Shown here in pieces: positions 35,586-48,200 of a stretch of DNA of 64,000 nucleotides. Position 1 is the first letter of the stretch, and every line of letters begins with the position of its first letter. This DNA comes from Beroe forskalii. Lineage: Eukaryota > Ctenophora > Nuda > Beroida > Beroidae. The stretch is taken from the NCBI GenBank assembly GCA_011033025.1, contig WFMF01000001.1, positions 425,755 to 489,754 of the forward strand, read 5' to 3'. The translations under genes and the position numbers were made by a program. Below the pieces are notes generated by a model. That model ran no database searches. It was not told the DNA's origin and saw only the letters and a program-made list of their open reading frames with translations.

Positions 35586-36505
35586 AACTGTATTCAAATT
35601 AGTGGGTGTGTGCAATGTTTTTGATTTTAAGATGTGCATTAGATAATATCAATTGTTTTTCAGATATCTCTTATTTAATTTTGCATTTTCTTTTTTTGCC
35701 TCTCTGTCACTCATCATTGCAATGCACACAGGAGGAGGAAAATGTGCACATGTAAGCATGTATCATCTCTTACAAGATTATAAATCCAGAAGTGCATTTT
35801 CATGATTTTATGAAATTTTTGGATGGACTTGTTTGCTTGTTCATATTTTTCTTTGTCCAAGAATGGTTTGTTTTACTAAAAACTGGCAGAATTTTCTCTG
35901 GCCTAATCTGAAAAAATCTAATCACATCTTCAGAATACTCCACTAGAAAAAAGGCTGACTGAAGTGAACCTGCATCAGGCTTTCTTAGTCTTCATGTTCT
36001 TTGGAGTCACATCTGTCTATCATTTAACTTTTAATATGTATTTGACAACAGTCAGCCTTGAAATTAAGAAATTGATGTTTTTGAAGAGTTGGCAATCAAA
36101 TCTAGATGGAAATCATGATTCATGATGGGAAACAATTTATTTTGAGAGAGGATGGACAACCAGATGGAGTCATGACACATGTAGACATGCATGGAAGTAC
36201 TGTTCTTTTATGACTTTATTGGGGATTGGCTGATACAATGGTTATCATACTAGAGGTGGCATTTTTTAAATTTCTGGGAACTTTCAGAACTTTTTCATTT
36301 CTAATCGCTCCCAATGCATTTTATAAGACAAAAAGGTGTGACAGGATGGAGAATATAATATGTATATGAGTACTTAAATGTATTTCAGATTCTTCACAGC
36401 TGAAGATAGATGACAGGCAAAATATTTGATCTACAATTATACTGATGCTAATACATAACTTTCATAATGAGTTTTGATAAAATAAAATATTCAAGACTCA
36501 CCAAA
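35586..36505 (+). other. Probable 3' UTR of the peptide gene
   Basis: No coding frame or repeats, smooth AT-rich composition, and a poly(A) signal AATAAA at 36481-36486. It is consistent with one long trailer of the secreted-peptide transcript. Confidence 0.45.
36481..36486 (+). terminator. Poly(A) signal AATAAA
   Basis: Canonical hexamer about 900 bases after the peptide stop codon, the first strong one downstream. Confidence 0.4.
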
Positions 36506-37124
36506 CACAGATTTTTGGTTCTATAGTTGTCATATTCTTTAGCTTCCTAAGTAGTGGAATCAGTCAAAAGTAAAACACAAAACTAAATGATTGAAATAAT
36601 TTGGCTATAGTGCAGGGACAGAAAATTATCAGACTAGTAAGAGTGGGTGCCCAACTTTCCACATCTGTTTTCGAAATAGAATTTAACATTTCATCTCATG
36701 CCCACAAAGACAAAGGAGGGGTCTTCCAAGGAGGGTCTTCCCCTTGGCCAGAAAAGGGGACTGGCCAAACTTTTATGGACATCCTTACCTCCGAGAAGAA
36801 ATTTTGATTACCAAAAACGTTTGATAATAAATAATAATAATCAAATAATTCAAATAATAATAATCGTAGGACTATTAACTGCTATGTGTGTTCATTGGTA
36901 AAAAGAGTTGAAGATAGTGTTTTTAAAACCCCAAGAAAATGTTTAAAACACTTTCATTAGATTTATTGTGATCCCAGTACTCGAGATAGATAAAACTTTA
37001 TTTTCCTGAAATGTGAAACTCTTGTCTAAACTGTTGTCTAAGCAGTTGTTTAAACAATCGAAATAAATAGTAAACAGTTTTCCTCAATCCTCAAGTTATG
37101 ATTTTGCATCACAACCCTTTTATT

Positions 37125-37373
37125 GGTCCGTCTCCCATGTAAACGGGAGCCTTCATTATCTATGACAATGACGTCACTCAGAAAAATATAATTAAGCGCA
37201 TCTAGCGCTTTAAGCAGTAAGGTTAGGGTTCTGGTTAGGGTCAGGATTTGTTAGGTTTAGGATAAGGATTAAGGTTAGGGTTTTGGTTAGGGCAATGGTT
37301 AGGTTTAGGATACAGAAAAATTGACGTTTAGATCTGTGACGTCACTCAGAGCCGTTTATATGGGAGACATACC
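37125..37373. mobile_element. MITE copy A, GGTMYGTCTCCC termini, 8-bp target duplication
   Basis: The terminal inverted repeats are GGTCCGTCTCCCATGTAAAC and its right mirror GGTATGTCTCCCATATAAAC. Perfect 8-base target duplications CTTTTATT flank it (37117-37124 and 37374-37381). The interior is made of telomere-like GGTTAGGGTTTTGG repeats. There is no coding capacity. An 8-base duplication fits the hAT superfamily. Confidence 0.88.
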
Positions 37374-37560
37374 CTTTTATTGCACCTTGCCCTAACCATT
37401 GCCACATGCTATGTGTCATTGTGTCCCTGTTTGTTCGCGCGCGCCTTTTCTTTGCCGTTTTTCTTTCATCTTTGCGTGTTCTCTGAACTGCACGCGCTTG
37501 CGCGCGCAAAATAAGTCCTAATAGGTATACCGATACGTGTTTTTTAGGATCAGGATTTGT

Positions 37561-37916
37561 GGTACGTCTCCCATGTAAACGGGAGCCTTCATTATCTATG
37601 ACAATGACGTCACTCAGAAAAATATAATTAAGCGCACCTAGCGCTTTATGCATTAGGGTTAGGGTTTTGATTAGGGTCAGGATTTGTTAGGTTCAGGGTT
37701 AGGATTAAGGTTAGGGTTTTGGTTAGGGCATTGCCAGGCGTTGCCTGGCCCCCTTGCGCGCGCGAAGCGCGCGCGCCCCGACTCGCCCCATATATTGAAA
37801 AAAATATGGGGCAGGCAACGTCTGGCAAGTTAGGGCAATGGTTAGGTTTAGGATACAGAAAAATTGACGTTTAGATCTGTGACGTCACTCAGAGCCGTTT
37901 ATATGGGAGAGATACC
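37561..37916. mobile_element. MITE copy B of the same family, interrupted by another element
   Basis: It has the same ends and interior as copy A. The perfect 8-base duplication GGATTTGT lies at 37553-37560 and 37917-37924. It is inserted in an older, degraded relative whose right end is at about 38069, and is itself split by the 97-base insertion at 37731. Confidence 0.88.
37731..37827. mobile_element. 97-bp MITE nested inside MITE copy B
   Basis: The termini TTGCCAGGCGTTGCCTG and the mirror of TTGCCAGACGTTGCCTG form 17-base inverted repeats. The 9-base duplication GTTAGGGCA flanks it (37722-37730 and 37828-37836). Copy A has the empty site. The interior is a GC-rich palindrome, GCGCGCGCGAAGCGCGCGCG-like. 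Confidence 0.88.
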
Positions 37917-37924
37917 GGATTTGT

Positions 37925-38069
37925 TAGGTTCGGGGTGAGTCTAAGTAGGAAGGACTTATGTTATGGTTAGGTTTAGGGTTAAAAATAAGATACAAAAAGA
38001 TCAAAGTTTTCATTTGTGAATGTGACGTCACTCAGAGCCGTTTGGGACTTGGAACTGGAAGACATACCG
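37925..38069. mobile_element. Right part of an older, diverged relative of MITE A/B
   Basis: It shares GTGACGTCACTCAGAGCCGT and a terminal AGACATACC with copies A and B, but is diverged in between. Its left part lies before 37553, separated by the insertion of copy B. Confidence 0.6.
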
Positions 38070-39288
38070 TACTTTGAAGTTGAACTTTTGAAGAACAGAA
38101 AAAACAAATAAAACAACAACTTCATTTTCAGGTTTGCATTTGTTCCGTTGTCTCACAATACAGATAAATCAAATCATAAAATATATCAAGATTAAACCCC
38201 GACCTGACGGGAAAAGAAAATATAATAATAACGTTTACAAATTTGTTACAAATATATTCACAAAAATTGAAGGCTATTTCCTATGATATACATAATATTA
38301 CATAGCAGTCTTTCCAGAAATAAAATGATATTAAATCCTTATAAAAGTTAATTGTTCATCGGTCAGTTATATAAAATTATAAAGTTAAAGTTTATCTACA
38401 GTCTCTTCCTAATTTAAGCGGATGCGGACGACTCCTCAGACTTTTTAACGTTAGTTATCTGAAAAGATTTGGGGTTATTGGTAAGCTTTAGCTACTAGCT
38501 AGTGACGAGGTTTTCAGGATTTAAAAACGTACACTGGTAATTACAAATTGGATTTCATTGAATTTCAAAAAGCTTATCATACAACTTGCATTATTCAGCT
38601 TAAAGTTAATAAAGAAGCAAATTCATCTTAAAGTTAAATTGGATTTGCCCAAAATGACGAATCTATTGATAAAATTCGCTGAGCTGCAGTCGAAAATCTT
38701 CATAAGAATAAAATAACCATGATATCAACAAGTTAACTATTTCCAAAGAAACATGCTTTGAGTTTCATGAAGTCTGTGTACTAAACTAAAGAAACATGCT
38801 TCAATTTTATGAAGTCTCAGTTCCTATTGTTAACGGAAGAAACATTGTTTTGAGTTTCATGGAGTCTTGATACTTAACTAAAGAAACGTGCTTTGATTTT
38901 CATGAATAACTACTCAGTGCTGCACACAACAAAAAATTTACAATACAGCTGCTTAGTGACACATTTAAATGACAGTGCTGTGATGAAATGGAGTCCAAAT
39001 GAACTGTAGGTGATAACTATTGCTTCTAGAAGTGAAAAAGAATGTCCGATTTCATGGAATTGAAATTAAAGATCCAACATTCCAACAAAAACGGGGTCCC
39101 AATAATTGTAGATTCCCTTGATGAACTTATATCTCGCTCAGTTGTGGTCGTTATAAGAAAATGGCATGTCAATAAATGAGGTATCGGTGGCTGCAAAGAA
39201 TCCTGCGAATGCTACACACTATCCTGTGCTCAGAGAGCAGAGCCCCTGAGAGCTGAGCACTTGAGCACACCAACACTCAACCTACATT
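38070..39288 (-). other. Probable 3' UTR and downstream DNA of the myosin gene
   Basis: AT-rich, with repeated AAAGAAACATGCTTTGA-like blocks at about 38748-38905. No coding frame. It lies directly after the myosin stop on the - strand. Confidence 0.45.
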
Positions 39289-42200
39289 CTACTCTGGAGC
39301 CGGTGGTGGGGGCCCAGCTGAGAAAGAAGCTCGGCGACTGCCAACACCACCCGCAGTTGCAGTAGTGGTCGTCTAGAGGTGTGTTGTTCTAGTTTATTCT
39401 AGTTTATTCTAGTTTATTCTAGTTTATTCTAGATTATTCTAGTTTATTCTAGTTTATTCTAGTTTATTCTAGTTCATTCTAGTTTATTCTAGTTTATTCT
39501 ATTTTATTCTAGTTTATCCTAGTTCATTCTAGTTTATTCTAGTTAATTTTGTTTATTCTAGTTTATTCTAGTTTATTCTAATTATTCTAGTGTATTCTAG
39601 TTTATTCTAGTTAATTCTAGATAATTCTAGTTCATTATAGTTTATTCTATTTTATTCTATTTTATTCTAATTTAGTCTAATTTATTGTAGTTTATTCTAG
39701 TTACTCTAGTTTATTCTAGTTTATTCTAGTTCATTCTAGTTTATTCTAGTTTATTCTAATTATTCTAGTTTATAGTGGCATGCATTGTACTCTAATGAAT
39801 TATAATCGTCACATCTAGAATATGATTTCGCAAATATTCCATTTTTTGGAGTTTCTGCGTAAATGGTATGCACTATGCAGTCCAGCACAGAGCGTCAGAA
39901 CACAAAGCTGTGTCATGTGATCAAAAGTCACGTGTACTGAACGTGACCTAGCAACTACAGGGTCACGTGAACAGTAGTTTGCACGTGCAAGAAATGTTAG
40001 GTTACTGTACCACGTGACTTATATGCAGCGAGATTCCGATAAATGGTGTGTTTTGCACACGGAGTAAGGAGCTTCTCAGAGAGGCGATGAAGGGAAGCTC
40101 GATTATGCAGACATTGCTCTGACATTCCATCGCTTCAAGAATATATAAAGTTATAAAGCCTGTTTTTAATACACAAGCTGCCCTGGTTGGATGGGATGAG
40201 AAGGTCTAATAAGTCTTATACGGGTTTATCGGAAAGCAATTTACAGAAGGAATCCGTTTAACGGAGCCTGTTGCAGAAGCTTTATTACTGTTATATTGGT
40301 AGGTAATATTAACATATCAAGTCACAAGTGATTGCTGTATTGGTAGGTAATATTAACATCTCAAGGACTTAAGACAAATATTGGTAGGTAATATTAAAAT
40401 ATCAGTGATTGCTGTATTGGTAGGTAATATTAACATATCAGTGATTGCAGTATTGGTAGGTAATATTAACATAATATCAAGGACAAATAAGATTGTGAGA
40501 GATTTGCTGATTGCTGGGTTTTTAACCTATTGGAGTTCATTAAGAGCTAATCATGGAATTCAGATGAAGGACTGTTTTCAGGTCACAGTGAGGCAGAGTA
40601 ATACATTGGTTGACTATAATAGAGCCAGAATTTATATCTAGAAACTGCAGTGATATTGATAAGTGGCGTGATTGGATATAGATCTGTAAAACGAGTCTCA
40701 ACGAGTCTCAAGACAGTGGACTAAAACAATAACGGTAACAAGAAATATTGGATTCCTTGATTGATAGAAACATTGAGAATTGAGTTCCACCAATAAGTCT
40801 AATTGGCACGATATTTTGACAAAATAACAGCAAAAGGATTCGGTATTTTTTTTGATAGTATTTGAAAAAATTAGATAGAATTATGAATTAGAGAATTAGA
40901 TAAAATAAGGTAGAAATAGAATAAGATAGAATTCAAGAGAATTTGGTAGAATTGGTAGAGTATTATCAACCTCCAGCTACAGTTTCCCACCCACTCCCCC
41001 ACTTACCACTCGTCGAGTGGTGGTGATGCGAGTGGACGCGCCACCGCGCGCTCCGCCGCGCACCAGCTGGGTCTCGAGCATGGCAGCTCGCTCCTCAGCC
41101 TCCTCAACGTCTCCGATAGCCTTTCGGAGCTTGTTCTGCATCACTGCTACCTGGGCTTCCTGGGAGGGGTATGGGGTTAGAGAGTTGGGGGAGAGGGGGT
41201 TAGAGAGTTTGAGGAGGGGTAAAAGAGTGGCGTCGAGGGGGTTAGAAAGTGGGGTCGAGGGGGTTTAGACAGTGGTGGATCGGAGAGGATTAGACAGTGG
41301 GGGGTTAGACAGTGGGGGATAGGGGATTAGACAGCGGTAGGGGGTTACGCAGTGGGGAGGGTGTTAGAGAGTGGGAGACAGGGGATTAGATAGTTTGGGG
41401 GGGGGGGGAGGGAGTTACACAGTGGGGGAGGGAGTGGGGGGTTACTGTTACTGTTAGTGTTAGGGGTCACTGGCAATAGAAATATTCGGTCTTTGTGGCT
41501 ACAAGATATCTCCTTTTTACGATCCCAAACACAATAGTCAGCACACCACTTTCATTTTGCAGATAAATCTTATGAAAATCGTGGAAAGTAAGCCCTGGAA
41601 CTCACTCCATCGTCGATGGTCCTCCTCAGAGCCTTCATCTTGTTGTTCTGGAAGTCAATCTGTCCCTGCAGACGCTGGATGGTCTTCATGTCCTCTTCGC
41701 TGTTGAAGTCCTTCTCACGGATTACTCTGAAAAGGGAAAGTTTGTAGGACTACATCACCAATACTACATGATACAATTACACATGGTACGAAAAGCAAAT
41801 ATGTAATGACATTGCAAATCCAGGATAACGCAATAGATGAGATAATGGGGTAAACGAGAATCTGACGAACCTGTCGAGGTTCTTGAGGGCGTGTTGGGCG
41901 TCGTTCCTTGCCTTCTGCTCTGCAGAGCAGTCGTTCTCCAGCTGTCGGATCCTGATCTCGAGCTGACTGATCTTGTTCTTGGCAGCAGCCCTGGCAGATC
42001 CCTCAACCTCCTCGATCCTGGCGTTCAGCTGGAAGATGTCTCCGCTCAGCTTAGCGTTCAGGCGCTCCAGCTGGGACCTGGCCTCAGCCTCGCGAGTCAG
42101 GTCGGACTGGAGTTTGGAGGCCATGTCAGCATGTCGCTTCACCTTCTCCTCAGCAGACAGAGCCGCAGACTCGAACTCCTCCAGACTCTCCCTGAGTCCG

Positions 42201-45200
42201 GCCACATCCACCTCAGCCTTGCGTTTGGCGGCAGTCAGAGCGGCGATCTGTCGCTCCAAGTCAGCGATGTGGGCTGCCATCTCAGACTTCTCAGCCTCAG
42301 CGTTGCGACGAGCTCGGTCAGCACCGTCAATGTTGCCTTCCAACTCTTCCTTGATGATGGTCAACTCGCTGACTCGCTTGTCAGACCTCAACAGGGCGGT
42401 CTTGTGGTCCTCCAGGGCTCGGTGGGCCTCGTCCAGAGCCATGGTCATTTCCTGGACGGTCTTCTGGTGCTTGCCCACGTTAGCGTTAAGCGCAGCGATG
42501 GTCTTGTCGGCGTTTCCAAGGTCCTCGTTGATGTTGGTGATCTCGATCTCGAGGTTCTTCTTGACCTTGAGGATGTCTGCCTTGCTCTTCTCCATGTCCT
42601 CGAGCTGCATCTTCAGCTGCTCGATCTGTCGGATGAGTCCCTTCCTGGACTTCTCTCCCTCCTCGTCAGCCTCAGCCAGCTGCTGCTCGTATCCGTTACG
42701 GATGGTGGCGATCTCCAGAGTGAGTTTGGTGCACTTGCTCTCGTGACTGCTCACCAGGATCTCCAACTCGTCAATGTGCTGACGCAGCTCCTCGTTCTCA
42801 CCCTCCAACTTGCGGCGGATCTTCTCCAGCTCGTGGTTGTTGCGGCCTCCTTCGAGTTCCGCGTTAAGGTCCCTGATCTCAACCTCCATCTTCTTCTGGT
42901 TGCGAGCGTAGTTCTCGATGGTAACGCTGTATTCCTCTACACTGGACTTCATGTTCAGCACATCCGTCTGAAATGGAGGTTGGTTTATAACCCCAATGCT
43001 TCATTTTTACAGAGAACAAAAAAGGGACATTCATTGGGATGTGTTTGAGTGTTTCACTTTTGCGACGAAGAAACTAAGAAATGACTCCAATTCCTACAAA
43101 TCTAAAGAAAATAGAAATTAGAAAATCTCACGTTTGACTTCTGGAGTTCCAGGGTCAGAGACTCGATGGTGCTGGCGGCAGTGTCGTATTTGCTCTTCCA
43201 CTCGAGGGTGATCTGGTCGACCTTCTTGCACTTCTTGTCAAGGGCGCTCAGCTCAGATCGCGTCCTCTCGAGCTCCACACCGGCATCTTCCAGCTCGTGC
43301 ATGAGACGAGTCCTCATCTTGTCGAGGTTGTTGCACCTGGGGGAGGGGGGGTTTGTTAGCCATGTGTGTTATTTGCTGGAGGAAAGGGTCTGTTTGTCAT
43401 GGGAAGGGGCACGTCAGCTATGGGAACAATCAGGAGCCATGTTAAACAGCGAAGAGGCGAGTTTTGTTAGTCATGTGTGTCATTTGCTGGGGGGTTTAAT
43501 AGAAGAGTCAGGGGATGTTTCATTTGCCATGTATTATCCTAATTACTCATTATCCCAGTTGTAATCCCAGTGGAAGTGTAGAAGGTGGTAAGAGAAGCAT
43601 TAAACTGCCATCTATAAAGGCACATTATACGTGATCTAACTAACGGCGTGTGTTTACTCTCAAAGTGTTGACAGTCCTGTCAAACACAAACCGTATTAAT
43701 AAGTTAATAGCTGCTGTGAGCAGGGGCAATTAAATAAACATTAAAATTAGTGTAATGATACTAAACGTGAAGATGATCATGCTTTTGGAAAGGGCGGCTG
43801 CTGCGAATTACCAGCACTGGTTCCCATATCTACCAGCGTGGAGCACTTGGCAGGGGTAAGGGGGCGCAGCCCTAGTGGTTTCTACTGTCCAGGGACAGAG
43901 CCTTTGGCTGGGGTTAGAGGGCGCGGCCCCAGCTGGGTTCAGAGGCAGAAAATTTTGCAAGGGTCAGAGGGCGCGGGCCCAGCGGTGTCCAGGGACAGAA
44001 AATTTTGGCAAGGTTCAGGGGGACAGAGTCCCCTGAAAAACTTACAAGTGTTTTTCACGCAGTAAGAGACATGAACTGAAAATACCGACCCTGCAGTGCG
44101 GTAAAACAGAAGATGGCTAGAAAGGCATGGACTATGGGGGAAATTCGAAGCGGATATCAGAATGGGGATATCAGAATATCATCATCTGACAGTTTTATAG
44201 GTCCCCCATATAGATATTTGACAATTAGATCAATTTTTGGACTGAAGATTGGGGTCATAATTTTAGTCAAACATTTCTAAGTCTTTCTTCTCATGACTAG
44301 CCCAGCACATTCTTGGTTTTGTTCTATAAGTCAATCCCCTTTGAGGTTATATCTCTGCTATTTGGTCCGTGTTTTGAGCGTAAAACAAACATAGCAATAC
44401 ACGTCCGAGTCCGCATGTTAACAAATAACATCAACGCCTTACATTTTTCCAACTATCGCCATATAAGGCGAAGGTTTTTTGCTATTGAAACAAGTTAAGA
44501 GTATGTCTCGTGATGACAAGTTCTGTCAGCGCTCATTAGCTCGGAGTGTTTTTAATACTAACTACAACGCTAAACCTAGACTTGGAGTTATTCAGTGCAG
44601 GGATATACCGCAGCTTCAGCGGCCTGCTGACGTGCAGTGTGTTAGAACGGGGATGCACGGCGCCAGCCTCCCCTCATCTGCAGAACACTGCAGAACACTG
44701 CACAACTTATTAAACCCTGATTTGCAGAACAATGCGAGCAGTTATCTTGCGTGTTTTAAACGAGCTACAAGCCGTGAGAAACCTAGCTAGATGAAGCAAG
44801 AAACGTAAGTAGGAATACATGGCAAGGGAATGTATGAAAGGAGGGGGAGTGTAAAACTGTAAAGCACTATTACTCGGCTCCAGTCAGGAGATTAAAAGCT
44901 GTAATTTAGAAAGCTCGAAGTTAATCCCCCCTTGCTTAAGCGGTTACCTCTGCCCCTTCTAAAGCACTCACTTGCTGATGGCCTCATCGGCTCGGTCGTC
45001 AGCCTCCTGGATGCGGGCCAGCAGTCGTCGCTTCTCAACTTCCAGCTCTGGGGACATTTGGTGTTAAAGTTGATAAATCAGATGAGTAGATTAAACCATT
45101 CGCAGAGGAATGAATACAGGAGCTTGCACGAGGATAGATATCTTATCTGCCTTTACAAAACCCCGAATTAAAACCCACTTTTTGATAAGTGTGATACAAC

Positions 45201-48200
45201 TTTTATCATAAGTTTGTCTAATACCAGTACAACCGAGTGAACAGAGAATGAATGAATCACTCCTCTCTTCGAACTATGCGACTCTTACTCAACGCCCCGT
45301 GAAATCAGTAAACTCCCTTTTTAAACAGCACTATTTCACTCACCGTCGATCTTGGGGAGTGCCTCTGCCTCGAGTCTGCTCTTCCACTGGGCTGCCTCGT
45401 TCTGTGCAGCAGACAGGTTCCTGGCGAGGTCTGCCTTCTCCCCATTGCTGATCTCCAGATCGTCCCTGGCAGCGAGGGTGTCTGCCTGGGCAGCCCTCAG
45501 CTGGTTGGTGAGACTGTTCTTGGCAGCAGACTCCTCCTCCAACTGGTTCTTGAGATCGTCGATCTCTCCCTGCATGGCCTTCTTCTGCTTGCCCAGGTTC
45601 AGTTCCCTGGACTCGGCCTCTTCCAGACGAGACACTGTGGCGTTGTTGTCCTTCACCAGCTTGTTGTACTTGTCTGTAAGTTCTCTGAGGGAGCCCTCAA
45701 GAGCAGCAATGCGAGCATTGGCTTCGCTAAGGGAGGCTTCCAGTCCAGAGGCGTTCTTGTCGGAAGTGGCCTTGGCTTTGGAAAGGTTGTCGATCTGTTC
45801 GTTGAGGTCTGCCATCTCGGAAACGAAGGCTTTCTTCTCCTTCTCGGCCTTGGAAGTTAGAAAGAAGGTAAAGGAGCGTTTCAATTCGATTATGCAATCA
45901 AAACTCTTGACCCTAATGAACGAGTTTGCAACTGATAATTGCCCTTTTGTAAAAAATTGGCCGTTATCAAAAGACAAGACATTATTTTTGAAGCACCTGC
46001 ACTTCTGAATCACTGCTGGAATAAGACTGCAGCTTGAGACTCACTTGGCTTTGTATTTCCTGAGCATGTCCTCAATTCATCCCCCGAGTTGGTTCTGTAC
46101 ATTCTTGAACCCCACTCTTCATTGTATTCCCTAAACCCCTGAGCCTCCAGCTCAGATGCCTCAACCCCTTCTCGAGCTTTGTATTTCCTGAACCCCCAGT
46201 CCTCACGCCTCACATTTCAGCCCCCCACCACTTGGCTTTGTGGTATCCCCCACTCTGGCTTTGTGATCCTAAACCCCCATCCCTTGGTTTTGTATTCCTG
46301 CCATTTCATCTTTGTATTTCCTGAGCATGTCCTCAGCATCCTCGAGTTGGTTCTGCACAAGTTGAACCCCCCTTCTCAACCCTTCAAGCCTAATAAGATG
46401 CAGCTGGAAATCGAAATTCTGGCTAATCAAAAGATCCCGGGTTCGATTCCCTGCCATTCCCACTGTTAGATGAAGTGTAATGAGGATATGATTAGAATTA
46501 ACCCCCTAAACCCTACAACAGCAGCAGTGTTAGATGAAGTGTAATGAGAATATGAATAGAATTAACTAATTAAACTCACGGCAGCAGTGTTGGCACCGCC
46601 GGCCTCCTCGATCTGATCCTCGTAGGCTGCGATCTGTGCCTCCAGCTCGGCCCTGACCTTCTCCAGCCTCATCTTGGCGTTCTTCTCCGTGTCCAGTTCC
46701 TCCTCAATGTCCTTGTTCTTCTGTCCGAGGTCCTTGATGACTCGCTGGGCCTTCACCACGTTGTTCTGCTCGGCCTCCACTGCGGCCGCCAGGTTGGAGA
46801 TCTCGCTCTCCTTGCGTCTGATGGTGTCCTCGGCCTCGGTCTTCTGTCGGGCCATGTCATCAAGAGCGCCCTGGGTCTCTTTCAGTTCGGCGTCCTGTGA
46901 GGTGGGAAATCAGCAACTATTGTTGGATTTATCAATATACCATGCAACTATGGGACAGGATTGAGATGTTTAATAGTGATTAAGGCTAGTGATTTTAAGG
47001 CTCACAAGTTGGGGCTAGATATCCACAGTACCTTCTTTCTGAGGTTCTTGTCGAGTTCTGCCTTGGCCCTCTTCTCCTTGTCGAGGTCCTGTTTGGTCTC
47101 GTTGAGTTCCCCATCGACCCTCTTCTTCTCCTTGTCAAGACGAGCTGCTTTCTCTTGGGAAGAGCCGAGCTGAGCCTCTGTGTCTGTGAGTCTGTTGGAC
47201 GTTTCCTTGACCTTTGATTCGAGTTTCTTGATGTCTTCCTCCTTGCGGGTCAGTTCGTCCATCTTTTCCTTGATTTCTGCTTCTTTTCCTTGGATGTCTC
47301 CACCGGCCTACGAGAGTGTGAGTGATTATGATACAGTACTTTTTGAAGCTTTGAAGGAAATTAAGCATTTACTACCACAACTGACTACCGTCATCGGCAA
47401 CTGAAGAACTGAGTACCTGATACATCGCATTCTGCACTAATGGGGAAAAGTATCGAAATCACAAGAGATACTGGTAATACAAAATGACACTTCGTCACGA
47501 AACATGTTAGTCTAACCACTACCATGTACGTACTGTTTTGAGTTTCTCCTCAAGGGCTGCGACGTCTTCCTGAGTCTTGGCGAGTTCGGCTTCGACAGCT
47601 CGTTTGTTCTCGGCGACAGCGAAGTTGTTATCTTCCTCTTCCTCAATTCGGTCGATCAATTCCTAGAGCGACGTAAGGTAAGCAAAAAGTAGAGAAAAAG
47701 ATTAGAGAGATTACATTTTCCAATAGAACACACTAGTGTTCTTCTATAAAGTTCTATCATCATGTCTATTTGTCATGGGTTACAGGACTCATAATTAGAT
47801 TGTCGTCAAATCTAGCTTTATTCGCATGGTGTCTGAAAATTGGCCATAAATACCTCAAAATTTATCGATGAAGGAGGCGAAAAGATGCAGTGATGTCAGA
47901 TTAGTGTAAAGGTTTTTACAAATGACAAGTCAAGATGGAAAGAATGAATTATTGAAGCAAGAAAAAGGCAACATTGATGATTGTACGTGAAATTTAAATG
48001 AGTCATGTAGCATTTGAAGGTTTTCCATATTTATTGATTCGCATCGAGATTGGACACGTCAGTTGTGCTGTTGATATTCATGGCAAATTCGTCAAAGTTA
48101 AAGTCCAGCGAAAGACATAAAATCAACGAAGTTTGAAACGGGTTCATGGAGGTTTTATGCATTTCCAAAATTGCTATGATTTAATATGAACTTTTCTTCA

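Noticed and set aside
37210..37310. TTAGGG-like repeats suggesting an internal telomere
   Set aside because: They are the interior of MITE copies A and B, bounded by terminal repeats and target duplications, so not a telomere scar.
41891..43048. 385-residue + strand frame
   Set aside because: It is the antisense shadow of the myosin rod exon 41871-42967; leucine-rich translation is typical of antisense coiled-coil.
44479..44790. 103-residue + frame in a myosin intron
   Set aside because: No homology or splice support; I see only a slightly GC-richer intron stretch.
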